64,000 bases of DNA, from positions 1,178,001 to 1,242,000 of the forward strand of contig JBPJFY010000001.1 of assembly GCA_051208045.1 (NCBI GenBank). Direction: 5' to 3'. This stretch comes from LZORAL124-50-18 sp051208045 (GTDB lineage Bacteria; Pseudomonadota; Gammaproteobacteria; Pseudomonadales; Oleiphilaceae). Below the pieces are notes generated by a model that ran no database searches, was not told the DNA's origin, and worked only from the letters and a program-made list of their open reading frames with translations. A program made the position numbers and the translations under genes. Below are positions 45,264 through 54,256 of this stretch, in pieces; position 1 is the first letter of the stretch; the number at the start of each line of letters is the position of its first letter.

Positions 45264-46100
45264 CTAGCTGTTGAGCAGCGCCATGGCGGCTTCCATTTCT
45301 TCGGATAAATCCTCTGCTTCGTTTATGTCTACTTCGGGGTCCAGTCCCAAGCGCTCAAAGGCAGAAAATTTGGTCCAATCCAGTTGAGTGTAGGGATGTG
45401 TGCTGCCGGCGAGGCTTTGCAGGTTGGCCACGAGAACAATGTCTGCGTAGTCTGGTTGGGCGACGTTTCTCTCGAAATCCACGTAATCCAGCGGCACGTT
45501 CTTCAAATCATCGGGAAAATCCCATTTCTCCAGGATCTTGGCGCCGATCTGCGGATGTATTTCGTCGATGATATTATCCAAAATGACGCTGTTGATTCGA
45601 ATACCCTTGTCTTCTACGAATTTCAGGATGGGTAGAACACCAATCTGATGCACCAGTCCAGCGAGAGTAGCCTGGTCGGGCTTCAACTTTGTGTAGTGTT
45701 GGCAGAGGACATGGCTAATGCCCGCGATCTCGGTACTTTTCTGCCACACTTCCCGCATCTTACGGTCAATCATTTCTGACGTCGCCTGAAACATTTGCTC
45801 CATTGCTAATCCAGTTGCCAGGTTACTGGTATACTGCATGCCCAGTCGACTGACGGCCATGTTCAAAGCCGTGATTTCACGGTTGCCGCGCAGTAACGGA
45901 CTGTTACAGACCCGAATGATTCGTGCAGTGAGTGCAGCATCATTACTGATGGCATCGACCACCTGATTGACAGATGCCTCAGGATCTTCAGCAATTTCTC
46001 GTACTTTCAAGGCGACTTCTGGCAGCGTAGGGAGCACCAGTGAGTCGTTTTCAATGGCTTTCAGTATGGCAGCCTTTATTTTATCTGCAATTTCGGACAT
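45264..46100 (-). CDS. HDOD domain protein
   Basis: 278 residues consisting mainly of one HDOD domain (about 15-215): LPTLPEVALKVREIAEDPEASVNQV, SNDAALTARIIRVCNSPL and GLVHQIGVLPILKF. The HD metal residues of the parent family are not complete, as in other HDOD proteins, which act as signalling scaffolds and are not phosphodiesterases. A C-terminal acidic helix follows. It precedes ygfZ on the minus strand by about 100 bases. Role unknown. Confidence 0.85.
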   Translation of the reverse strand: MSEIADKIKAAILKAIENDSLVLPTLPEVALKVREIAEDPEASVNQVVDAISNDAALTARIIRVCNSPLLRGNREITALNMAVSRLGMQYTSNLATGLAMEQMFQATSEMIDRKMREVWQKSTEIAGISHVLCQHYTKLKPDQATLAGLVHQIGVLPILKFVEDKGIRINSVILDNIIDEIHPQIGAKILEKWDFPDDLKNVPLDYVDFERNVAQPDYADIVLVANLQSLAGSTHPYTQLDWTKFSAFERLGLDPEVDINEAEDLSEEMEAAMALLNS

Positions 46101-46205
46101 ATACTCTCAGCTCGAATTTATCACGCACTTAATTTCAGTTTCCTAAGTTATAGCAGATATGCGAAGAAAATCATGGTGAGGTGCGATCACAACAGGCATT
46201 TTTCT

Positions 46206-47192
46206 TTATGAGTTTTTCTCGTAAGGAATTGGCACTCTGCTGAAAGTGTGTAGACCATTGCCTTCGACCTGAATATTGTCCAGATCTCGTTCTTCAGACA
46301 CAGCGTTGACGACTCCGAGACAATACGGTGTGTCAACAGTTCGGGTAAATCCAAGGAGTGTACCGACTTTTTGTCCGGTCTTGCTTAGCAAGGCTTGGCC
46401 GGATTGCAAGCTGGCCGTGCAGGTTGCCGTGGCCGCATATAAGGCCAATTGTTTTTTTTCCTTCCCCAGATATTTGATGCGGGCAATGATCTCCTGCCCG
46501 GTATAGCAACCCTTCGAGAAACTGATGGCATTCAGCGTGACGAGATTCAATGCCTGCGGGACAAACGCTTCAATCAGGTCATCGGATAATCGCGGTAGAC
46601 CAAAATAGATTTCCAGGTCGAGCCAAGCGTCAGCGTCGGTTGAGCGCCTTAGATCACTCCAGGGGGGCGACCACTGCTGAAATGCCGCTTCATCTCCATA
46701 GACAAAGAACAGGGGGAGGGTCTCATGCATACGCATTATCGTGAGTTTGCCGTGTGTGAGACAACCCAGCGAGCGTTTTGGCAGTTCTATGCCCGTCGCA
46801 TGTCCGTCCGGCACAAACAATCCTTTGACCATTTGGTCGTCTGAACGTGCCAGCGTCGCCTTTGAAAACACCATGTATTTGGTTAGGTGATTGACGAATG
46901 TTGGTGCGGTTTCTTTGGGAAGGTGTAGTTTCAGTGAAGGCGGCTCTGGTTGCTGCTGGCCCTGTTCGCTGGCGAAAAACAGCGATACGGTACGCCCTTT
47001 GGCGGTGCACACTGCGCCAAAAGCACCTTGATCATCGGTGATTTGTCGTATATCGCACGTTACCTGCCCTTGAAGAAATGTACGCGCATCCGCACCGGAT
47101 AAGTGGTATATCGGATCGTCGAGATCGCAGAGCAGAGGCGCATTGAGTAAATCTATTGGTGGTGCTGCGTCACCGGTTGAGAGTGTCTTCAT
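46206..47192 (-). CDS. ygfZ: Folate-dependent iron-sulfur repair protein YgfZ
   Basis: 328 residues. The YgfZ/GcvT signature KGCYTGQEIIARIKYLGK is present, with the N-terminal SGADARTFLQGQVTCDI segment. It helps assemble or repair [4Fe-4S] enzymes. Minus strand, close to ygfX and sdhE, which are often neighbours. Confidence 0.93.
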   Translation of the reverse strand: MKTLSTGDAAPPIDLLNAPLLCDLDDPIYHLSGADARTFLQGQVTCDIRQITDDQGAFGAVCTAKGRTVSLFFASEQGQQQPEPPSLKLHLPKETAPTFVNHLTKYMVFSKATLARSDDQMVKGLFVPDGHATGIELPKRSLGCLTHGKLTIMRMHETLPLFFVYGDEAAFQQWSPPWSDLRRSTDADAWLDLEIYFGLPRLSDDLIEAFVPQALNLVTLNAISFSKGCYTGQEIIARIKYLGKEKKQLALYAATATCTASLQSGQALLSKTGQKVGTLLGFTRTVDTPYCLGVVNAVSEERDLDNIQVEGNGLHTFSRVPIPYEKNS

Positions 47193-47215
47193 ATCAATAT
47201 TGTTTGCCAGATGAG

Positions 47216-47686
47216 TTATTTATTGGGACTTTTTTGGGTTTGTTTCAGGCCATTCAGTCGGACGAGCACACGAAGCTTACGGAAGTTATCCCGGTCACAG
47301 TTGTCGCTGGTCAGGTAGAGGTGTCTTGGAATCCATCGCTCCCAGAGGTTGCAGGGGCTTAAGTAGCAATAGGTAAGTACGGTCAAGTGAGGTGATATGA
47401 TCGTTGATGACCGAAGGGTGATGTCCCGATAGTCCCCGTTGGGTGTCCTCGTTTGGAGGACACCGTCGGACACCCGTACCGATCTGACGGATTTGCGTCG
47501 ACTGAGGTTACCGTGTTCTGACCAAAAGTCCCACGCGGCCAATAGAATGAGCGCACTTGTCAAACCGCTCCAGATGGGAGGGGTGGCCAGCTGATGAAGC
47601 AGGATCATGAGCGATGCCACGATGCCAAGCACGCAAAAACGGAGAGTGTTTGATGGTGATAGTGTCAGGTTAATCTGGTTGTACAC
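47216..47686 (-). CDS. YgfX-like membrane protein
   Basis: 156 residues with two membrane helices near the N-terminus (about 17-52) and a soluble C-terminal part rich in basic residues. Position directly after sdhE, with a 17-base overlap, matches YgfX/CptA of E. coli, where the pair is reported as sdhE-ygfX. The family call is from position and the two-helix plan; the sequence itself gives a weak match. Confidence 0.6.
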   Translation of the reverse strand: MYNQINLTLSPSNTLRFCVLGIVASLMILLHQLATPPIWSGLTSALILLAAWDFWSEHGNLSRRKSVRSVRVSDGVLQTRTPNGDYRDITLRSSTIISPHLTVLTYCYLSPCNLWERWIPRHLYLTSDNCDRDNFRKLRVLVRLNGLKQTQKSPNK

Positions 47687-47918
47687 GGTCGAGAATCATT
47701 TTGACAATGCGTTTTAAATCAGGGTCTTCGGGCTCAGATTTTTGCATAAACCAACCGAACATGTCCTGATCTTCACATTCGAGGAGCTTTTTATAGCGAC
47801 GTTTATCTTCTGCTTCCAATGTTGGATAGGCTTCCTTCAAAAAAGGCACTAACAATACGTCCAGCTCAAGCATGCCGCGCCTGCTGTGCCAGAAAAGCTC
47901 GTTTTCTTCTCTGCTCAT
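47670..47918 (-). CDS. sdhE: FAD assembly factor SdhE
   Basis: 82 residues. SdhE helps attach FAD covalently to succinate dehydrogenase. The RGxxE motif is in HSRRGMLELDVLL, followed by the acidic LLECEDQDMFGWF segment typical of the family. Overlaps ygfX-like gene by 17 bases. nadB lies upstream on the same strand. Confidence 0.92.
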   Translation of the reverse strand: MSREENELFWHSRRGMLELDVLLVPFLKEAYPTLEAEDKRRYKKLLECEDQDMFGWFMQKSEPEDPDLKRIVKMILDRVQPD

Positions 47919-47990
47919 CTTTTTGCCTCGTTAAAAAGAGTGAGATTATACCCTTCTCGTGGGGTGTCGTACATGGAGCCGCAGAGTGCT

Positions 47991-49595
47991 TCAGGACAAC
48001 ATGTAATTTATCGGGGTAAGAATGGTATCTTTGGCGACCTTCGATTTGCGCGGGTGATCCAGTGTGTAATGGAGGCCTCGACTTTCTTTTCGCTGCAGGC
48101 CACAGCAAATCATTAAGTCCGCAACGGTCACCAGGTTCCGAAGCTCCAACAGGTCGTTCGTGACTTTGTAGTTGGTATAATACTCGCTGATTTCCTGTGA
48201 CAGCATATCCACGCGGTGCTTGGCGCGTTGTAAGCGCTTTGTGGTGCGCACGATGCCTACATAGTCCCACATGAATCTTCGCAGTTCGTCCCAATTATGG
48301 GCAATTACCACATCTTCGTCCGAGTCAGTGACTTGCGATTCATCCCAGTCAGGCGCATCCGGCGGTGGAGGCACAAACTTGAGCTGACTTGTGATGTGGT
48401 CTGCCGCACTTTTGGCGAAGACAAGACATTCCAGGAGCGAGTTACTGGCCAGTCGATTCGCGCCGTGCAGGCCGGTGAAGGAAGATTCACCAATCACATA
48501 CAATTGATTAACATCCGTGGCCCCATGCACATCTGTCATCACTCCACCGCAGGTATAGTGTGCGGCAGGTACAATGGGGATCGGCGTCCGGGTCATGTCT
48601 ATCCCGTATTTGAGACATCCTTCATACAGTGTAGGAAAGTGCTCCACAACAAAGTCTTTGGGTTTGTGGCTGATGTCGAGATACAGGTGATCTGCACCGG
48701 TTCGCTTCATCTCATGGTCAATGGCGCGTGCCACAATATCGCGCGGCGCCAGCTCTTTACGCTTGTCAAAGCGGTGCATGAATTGCTTTCCGTCCGGCAG
48801 CAGCAGTTTGCCGCCTTCACCCCGGATGGCTTCCGTGAGCAAAAAAGCTTTGGCCTGAGGGTGGTACAGGCACGTGGGGTGGAACTGGTTGAACTCCATG
48901 TTTGCCACTCGGCAGCCACTGCGCCATGCCATCGCGATACCGTCACCGGTGGCAACGTCCGGGTTGCTGGTATAGAGGTATGCCTTGCTCGCTCCGCCTG
49001 TGGCCAGCACCACAAACCTGGCTTTGAAAAGTTCGACATGCGAGGTGTTGCCATTTAGCACGTACGCGCCAACACAGCGGTTACCGGGCAGGAAGAGTTT
49101 CTTGTGGGTCAATAAGTCCACGGCGACGCGGTTTTCGAAGATATCTATGTTCTTTGCCAGGCGCGCCTTATCGACGAGTGTCGTTGAGACGGCTTTTCCT
49201 GTCGCGTCTGCTGAGTGGATGACCCTTCGGTGACTGTGTCCACCTTCTTTGGTCAGGTGGTATTCGTCGTGATTTTCACCGGTGCGTGTGAAGGTAACTC
49301 CTTCTTTGATCAGCCAATCAATGGCTGATTTGCTGTGATTGATGGTGTGACGTACGACCGTTTCATGACACAAGCCGGCACCCGCATTAAGTGTGTCGGC
49401 TATGTGGGAGTCAACAGAGTCTTTCCCGTCCAATACCGCTGCGATGCCACCTTGTGCATACAGCGTGGAACCACTCAATGCTTCTGCTTTTGTAACCACA
49501 GCAATGCTCACATCCTCGGGCAGATGCAGTGCTGCAGAAAGTCCTGCTGCACCACTGCCGATGATGAGCACATCGTAAAAATAGGTTTTGGCCAT
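47991..49595 (-). CDS. nadB: L-aspartate oxidase
   Basis: Flavoenzyme that oxidises aspartate to iminoaspartate for NAD synthesis. 534 residues. FAD-binding GSGAAGLSAALHL at the N-terminus, ITKAEALSGSTLYAQGGIAA-like block, EFNQFHPTCLYHP and the C-terminal GESSFTGLHGANRLASNSLLE are diagnostic. It is divergent from rpoE, a conserved arrangement in gammaproteobacteria. Confidence 0.97.
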   Translation of the reverse strand: MAKTYFYDVLIIGSGAAGLSAALHLPEDVSIAVVTKAEALSGSTLYAQGGIAAVLDGKDSVDSHIADTLNAGAGLCHETVVRHTINHSKSAIDWLIKEGVTFTRTGENHDEYHLTKEGGHSHRRVIHSADATGKAVSTTLVDKARLAKNIDIFENRVAVDLLTHKKLFLPGNRCVGAYVLNGNTSHVELFKARFVVLATGGASKAYLYTSNPDVATGDGIAMAWRSGCRVANMEFNQFHPTCLYHPQAKAFLLTEAIRGEGGKLLLPDGKQFMHRFDKRKELAPRDIVARAIDHEMKRTGADHLYLDISHKPKDFVVEHFPTLYEGCLKYGIDMTRTPIPIVPAAHYTCGGVMTDVHGATDVNQLYVIGESSFTGLHGANRLASNSLLECLVFAKSAADHITSQLKFVPPPPDAPDWDESQVTDSDEDVVIAHNWDELRRFMWDYVGIVRTTKRLQRAKHRVDMLSQEISEYYTNYKVTNDLLELRNLVTVADLMICCGLQRKESRGLHYTLDHPRKSKVAKDTILTPINYMLS

Positions 49596-49632
49596 GAATT
49601 TTCTCTGTCTTGCCTGGTCGCCAGTGCGTATT

Positions 49633-49659
49633 GAACTAAATAATGCCTGGGCTGTCTAT
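49633..49659 (+). promoter_or_regulatory. Candidate sigma-E (AlgU)-type promoter of rpoE
   Basis: GAACTA (49633-49638), 16-base spacer, TCTAT (49655-49659), close to the consensus GAACTT-N16/17-TCTGA/TCTAT. It would allow autoregulation, as known for E. coli and P. aeruginosa. Located in the nadB-rpoE gap; found by eye. Confidence 0.5.
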
Positions 49660-49921
49660 TGCTGAAGAGTGAGATGCGAATAACCGCGAGTGCCGATTTG
49701 GGCTGAGCGAATGGAGAGACAGGTTAGTGCGGATGGTAAAGATGCAATTGATGGCGAGCAATCAGCAGGGTGTAAACGAAACGGCACAGCTTGATTCAAG
49801 ACAAAGCGCTGCTAAGGTGGTAATGTTTGCACCGGAAAAACACGCTTCGCAGGATTCTGCTTCGGCAGGAAAGCCCGTGGTGAATGAGTCGTCGAAGTGC
49901 TTATTGCAGTCAAGGTCAACC

Positions 49922-50527
49922 ATGTCGGACGAAAAGTCACAACAATCAGATATCGAATTGGTAAAACGTGCCCAAATGGGAGACAAACGTGCCTTCGATT
50001 TGCTCGTGATCAAATACCAATCAAAACTGGCTGGTATTATTTCCCGATACGTCAGTGATCATCAAGAGGTCATGGACGTCACGCAGGAGGCTTTCATAAA
50101 GGCCTATCGGTCGTTGAAAAGATTTCGGGGTGACAGTGCTTTTTATACGTGGCTGTATCGTATTGCTGTCAACTCTGCAAAAAACTACCTGGTTGCCAAA
50201 GGGCGTCGGCCACCGGGAACCGACATTGAAACGGCAGATGCTGAGCATCTTGTGCAGGACAATAGCTTAAAGGACAACAGTTCGCCAGAGCAGGTGCTGC
50301 ATAAGGAGCAGATTGCTGCAGCAATTCGTGAAACGTGGCAGGCATTACCCCGAGAGCTAGGAGTTGCGTTGACGCTCCGAGAGCACGATGGTCTCAGCTA
50401 CGAGGAAATCGCTGAAATTATGGAGTGTCCCGTGGGAACCGTTCGGTCTCGAATTTTCAGAGCGCGTGATGCGATCGATACACGAATCGCACCGATGTTA
50501 GATCAATCGTCTCATGCTAAGAGGTAA
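49922..50527 (+). CDS. rpoE: RNA polymerase sigma factor RpoE (AlgU)
   Basis: Sigma-E for the envelope-stress response. 201 residues from the ATG at 49922 (MSDEKSQQSDIELVKRAQMGDKRAF), matching RpoE/AlgU starts. Region 2 (DLLVIKYQSKLAGIISRYV ... DVTQEAFIKAYRSLKRFRG) and region 4 (LREHDGLSYEEIAEIMECPVGTVRSRIFRAR) are intact. The frame is open for 65 codons upstream, from 49727, with no stop. The rseA gene starts eight bases after the stop. Confidence 0.96.
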   Translation: MSDEKSQQSDIELVKRAQMGDKRAFDLLVIKYQSKLAGIISRYVSDHQEVMDVTQEAFIKAYRSLKRFRGDSAFYTWLYRIAVNSAKNYLVAKGRRPPGTDIETADAEHLVQDNSLKDNSSPEQVLHKEQIAAAIRETWQALPRELGVALTLREHDGLSYEEIAEIMECPVGTVRSRIFRARDAIDTRIAPMLDQSSHAKR

Positions 50528-50534
50528 GCAGCGT

Positions 50535-51146
50535 ATGGATGAGAAGTTAAAAGAGTCCTTATCGGCGCTGGTAGATGGTGAGGCTCATGAGTTAGAGGTC
50601 AAGCGCTTACTTTCACACTGTGATGAATCTGAACTGGTATCACAGTGGCGTCGCTATCATCAGATCGGCGACGGCATAAAGCAGGCTGAAACCACGTCTG
50701 ACTGGTCTGATTTTGATATCAGTGGATCACTCAGGGAGCGACTGGCCGACATTGAGATGGAGGACGTCGATCAGGATCCTGCAGTAAATGTTGATAGTAG
50801 CGAACCGGTAATCAGTCATGATGAAAAAGGTCACCAGCCTGCAGCGAAACGTTCGGCACACTGGTTAAACTATGCTGCGGCGGTGGGTGTGATGGCGCTA
50901 CTGCTCGTGACACTGATCAGAACGGACCCCGACACACAACAGTCCATCGCGTCGGCTGTACCTTCTGAGGGACAATCGGGGTCGGGTCTGGAGGTGGTGA
51001 GCTACCGCCCCTATGAGGTGGATGAAAAACAGGCTAAGCGATTGAGTGACCTCATGCTGCGACATGCAGGAATCGGATTTATGGGAAGTGGGCATGGCGT
51101 TGCCGAGTATGCGCGCGTTGCGAACTATAACCCGCAAGCACTGTAG
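50535..51146 (+). CDS. rseA: Anti-sigma-E factor RseA/MucA
   Basis: 203 residues. Cytoplasmic sigma-binding N-terminal domain (LKESLSALVDGEAHELEVKRLLSH) and one membrane helix (NYAAAVGVMALLLVTLI, about 111-129) with a periplasmic C-terminal part. It is cut by regulated proteolysis to free RpoE. The start is the ATG at 50535, eight bases after the rpoE stop. Confidence 0.92.
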   Translation: MDEKLKESLSALVDGEAHELEVKRLLSHCDESELVSQWRRYHQIGDGIKQAETTSDWSDFDISGSLRERLADIEMEDVDQDPAVNVDSSEPVISHDEKGHQPAAKRSAHWLNYAAAVGVMALLLVTLIRTDPDTQQSIASAVPSEGQSGSGLEVVSYRPYEVDEKQAKRLSDLMLRHAGIGFMGSGHGVAEYARVANYNPQAL

Positions 51147-51171
51147 TGCAGAGAGAAGTCTGGAAAAAGGA

Positions 51172-52128
51172 ATGAAAGTAACAATATTTGCTGGTCTTAT
51201 CGGGTTGCTTCTCTGGACATCCGGTGTGCTGGCATCTCCAGCGGATCAGATGAGCCTTCTGGCGAAGCTGCCCGACGCATTGAAAATGACAAATTACCGT
51301 GGCGTATTTGTTTATGCCCGGGGGGATGTCATGAACTCAATGCGGGTTATCCACCGCTGGAAAGACAATCGTATGCAGGAACGACTCATCCAGCTGGATG
51401 GCCAGATGGGAGAGATACTGCGGGACGGTATGAATGTAATCTGCATTTTACCGGACAACCAGGCAATCAGTCTTGAGCAAAGTGCGCCTGGCGGGCATTT
51501 CGGTAGTTTTGAACTGGATCCATCCAAGGTAGAGTCGTTATACCAAGTGTCAGAGCAGGGGACTGAGCACATTGCGGGATACCTTGCACGTAAGTTGTTG
51601 GTGCAATCCAGGGACCCTTATCGTTACAGCTACCATCTGTGGTTGGAAATGGGAACCATGTTGCCACTGAAGTCATTAATGATTGACGAGTCAGGTAAAT
51701 CCCTGGAAAGTTACCAATTCACTCAGATTGAGTTAAATCCTGACATTCAGGATAAAGAGTTGAAACCTGAAGCCAAGGGAACACCCCTCGCGCACAGTTA
51801 TAAAAGTGGTGGGAGGCCCATGTCCAAGGAAATCAGCTGGAAATTAGGGTGGTTGCCAACTGGGTTCACCCGGATTGGCGATCCTAAAAAGATTGACCTC
51901 TCATCTGGCTTGTTCATGGACTCGGTAGCCTTCACGGATGGATTGGCGTCATTCACTGTGTTTGTTGAGCCGAAAACGGGTGTGAGCATTCCTGAGGGTG
52001 GTTCGAGGATGGGGGCCACGATGGCCTATACGCTGAATCGAGGTCAGCATGTAGTTACGGTCATTGGTGAGGTGCCGCCGACAACCGCGATGAAGGTGGC
52101 TGAATCCCTCGAGGTGTTAGCGCATTGA
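51172..52128 (+). CDS. rseB: Sigma-E regulator RseB/MucB
   Basis: 318 residues. Signal peptide (MKVTIFAGLIGLLLWTSGVLA), then the MucB/RseB domain (ADQMSLLAKLPDALKMTNYRGVFVYARGD). Binds RseA in the periplasm and protects it from cleavage. AAAAAGGA before the ATG at 51172 decides the start. It follows rseA by 25 bases and overlaps the rseC start. Confidence 0.93.
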   Translation: MKVTIFAGLIGLLLWTSGVLASPADQMSLLAKLPDALKMTNYRGVFVYARGDVMNSMRVIHRWKDNRMQERLIQLDGQMGEILRDGMNVICILPDNQAISLEQSAPGGHFGSFELDPSKVESLYQVSEQGTEHIAGYLARKLLVQSRDPYRYSYHLWLEMGTMLPLKSLMIDESGKSLESYQFTQIELNPDIQDKELKPEAKGTPLAHSYKSGGRPMSKEISWKLGWLPTGFTRIGDPKKIDLSSGLFMDSVAFTDGLASFTVFVEPKTGVSIPEGGSRMGATMAYTLNRGQHVVTVIGEVPPTTAMKVAESLEVLAH

Positions 52129-52595
52129 TTATTGAAACAGGTAAAGTCATCGCGTTGGACGAAGCCGGGATGCGGGTCCGTGTTGTTCGGCAGAGTGCCT
52201 GTGATAGCTGTTCGGCGGGATCGACCTGTGGTCAGAAGTCAGTAGCAAAACACTTTTCAGACAAGTCGATGGACCTGCACGTCGAAAACCTGGTTGGCGC
52301 TAAAACGGGCGATTGGATTGAGTTGGGGGTTCCAGAGCATGCACTCACCTCACTCGCTGCGCTCACTTACCTGCTGCCTCTGGCATTTATGATACTGGGA
52401 GCGCTCGCTGGTGAGGGGGCTAATCAATTGGGTATGGTGGCATTTATCGCCAAAGACGCGGCTGCCATTATTGGTGGTTTGACCGGTTTGGGGCTGGGGT
52501 TTGTCCTGCTGCGCTGGTTGGTAAGTCGCCCGATGAAAAACATAGCCCAAAATCCTTCCGTCATTCGTGTGATTCAATGCGACAAGCTTAGTTAG
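52125..52595 (+). CDS. rseC: Sigma-E regulator RseC/MucC
   Basis: 156 residues with the N-terminal cysteine cluster (CDSCSAGSTCG, four Cys near residues 26-35) and two membrane helices (about 79-97 and 110-132). Modulates the RpoE system in related bacteria. TTG start overlapping the rseB stop (TTGA), with GAGGTG upstream. Confidence 0.88.
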   Translation: MIIETGKVIALDEAGMRVRVVRQSACDSCSAGSTCGQKSVAKHFSDKSMDLHVENLVGAKTGDWIELGVPEHALTSLAALTYLLPLAFMILGALAGEGANQLGMVAFIAKDAAAIIGGLTGLGLGFVLLRWLVSRPMKNIAQNPSVIRVIQCDKLS

Positions 52596-52766
52596 ATCTC
52601 TTCGGCGTTACTAATTGGTAACCTTCGGGTTAAGTAATCTTAAGTTGAAAATGCAGTCAACATCACCCACATTAGTCTCTCAACAGGTAAAAAATGGTCG
52701 GCAAAACCAGAGGATTGCAGCGTGGAGAGTATCGTAAGTATGCGTTGGTTAAGATTAGATGATGTT

Positions 52767-54167
52767 ATGATTCGAAATGTGGCCTGGAAAGTTTCACTGA
52801 TTCTGGCATTCGTGATTGGGTCGTTTCCGGCGAGGGCTGCCTCACTGCCTGACTTTACTGCGCTGGTGAAAGAATCTTCTCCGGCGGTAGTAAATATCAG
52901 TACTACAAGCAAGCCCGGGCGTAGCGCGAGAAGCCCGCTTTCGGAAGAAGAATTGCAACAGATTCCTGAGTTTTTCCGCCACTTCTTTGGTGCCCCTTAT
53001 GGGCGGGGCCAAACGCCACAGCCCAGAAACTCCATGGGTTCAGGCTTTATAGTCTCAGAAGATGGCTACATTCTCACCAATAACCACGTCATTGCAGAAG
53101 CGGATGAAATTGTCGTTCGGTTGAATGATCGTCGGGAACTTTCTGCCGAGTTGATAGGCTCAGATGACCGGTCCGATCTTGCGCTGCTTAAAGTGGATGC
53201 AAAAGAATTGCCTGTGGTGAAGCTGGGTAAATCTAAACAATTGGATGTTGGTGAATGGGTGCTCGCGATTGGATCGCCTTTCGGGTTTGATTACACCGTC
53301 ACCGCAGGCATTGTGAGCGCACTGGGGCGAAGTCTGCCAAACGAAAACTACGTTCCCTTTATTCAAACGGACGTGGCCATTAATCCAGGTAACTCCGGTG
53401 GGCCGCTCTTCAACCTGAAAGGGGAAGTGGTAGGCATTAACAGCCAGATTTATACACGCTCCGGGGGATTTATGGGCGTGTCCTTTGCCATTCCTATTGA
53501 TGTAGCTATGGAAGTCATTGAGCAGATTAAGTCCAAAGGCTTTGTGTCGAGAGGTTGGTTGGGTGTGTTGATTCAGGAAGTGAATCGAGATCTGGCGGAG
53601 TCCTTTGGTCTAGACAAGCCGCGAGGCGCTTTGGTCGCTCAAGTATTGGCGGATTCACCCGCTGAAGATGCTGGCTTGAAGGCTGGAGACATTATTCTTA
53701 CCTACGAAGGACAACAAATTTCAATGTCCTCTGACCTGCCACACTTGGTGGGTAGAACAAAGGTGGGCGATAAAGCGGAATTGACGGTCATGCGTGACGG
53801 TGATGAAAAGGAAATCACCGTGAAAATTGGTGAGCTTCCAACGAATGAAGCTCAGGGATCTCACCGCCAAAGCGAAAAATCCGATGAAACGAACCGTCTT
53901 AACCTGCGTATAAAAGCGCTGACTGAAAAAGAATCTGAAACGCTGAATCTTGACGGTGGTGTGAAAGTGATCGAGCTCGGGCGTGGACCCGCCCAGGAAG
54001 GCGGGGTGCGTCGTGGCGATGTGATCACGAGCATTAATCACAAAAGAGTTGAGTCGGAAGAGGATTTCGATGCTGTCGTTTCTGATCTTCCTGGCAATAA
54101 AGCCGTTGCCATGAGGCTCATACGTGATGGAAATCCGATGTTTGTTGTGATCAAAATCAAAGAGTAG
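52767..54167 (+). CDS. mucD: Periplasmic serine protease DegP/MucD
   Basis: 466 residues. Signal peptide (MIRNVAWKVSLILAFVIGSF ... ARA), trypsin-like domain with the triad His in TNNHVIAEADE, Asp in RSDLALLKV and Ser in GNSGGPLFN, and two PDZ domains (about 270-370 and 375-465). Degrades misfolded envelope proteins. In-frame starts at 52740 and 52722 exist; the signal peptide fits the ATG at 52767. Next to rseABC as in Pseudomonas mucD. Confidence 0.94.
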   Translation: MIRNVAWKVSLILAFVIGSFPARAASLPDFTALVKESSPAVVNISTTSKPGRSARSPLSEEELQQIPEFFRHFFGAPYGRGQTPQPRNSMGSGFIVSEDGYILTNNHVIAEADEIVVRLNDRRELSAELIGSDDRSDLALLKVDAKELPVVKLGKSKQLDVGEWVLAIGSPFGFDYTVTAGIVSALGRSLPNENYVPFIQTDVAINPGNSGGPLFNLKGEVVGINSQIYTRSGGFMGVSFAIPIDVAMEVIEQIKSKGFVSRGWLGVLIQEVNRDLAESFGLDKPRGALVAQVLADSPAEDAGLKAGDIILTYEGQQISMSSDLPHLVGRTKVGDKAELTVMRDGDEKEITVKIGELPTNEAQGSHRQSEKSDETNRLNLRIKALTEKESETLNLDGGVKVIELGRGPAQEGGVRRGDVITSINHKRVESEEDFDAVVSDLPGNKAVAMRLIRDGNPMFVVIKIKE

Positions 54168-54184
54168 ATAAATCCTGCGATGTG

Positions 54185-54213
54185 AAAAAGAGGCTCTTTT
54201 GGGGCCTCTTTTT
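54185..54213 (+). terminator. Rho-independent terminator after mucD
   Basis: AAAAAGAGGC (54185-54194), nine-base loop, GCCTCTTTTT (54204-54213). Eighteen bases past the stop. Confidence 0.9.
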
Positions 54214-54256
54214 GTTTGTGGTAGACTGCGTGGTTTATCGTAGAGCAAGGCACATC

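Noticed and set aside
54182..54256. A GTG start at 54182 for the GGDEF/EAL protein
   Set aside because: It lies inside the mucD terminator; the ATG at 54257 has a good ribosome site.
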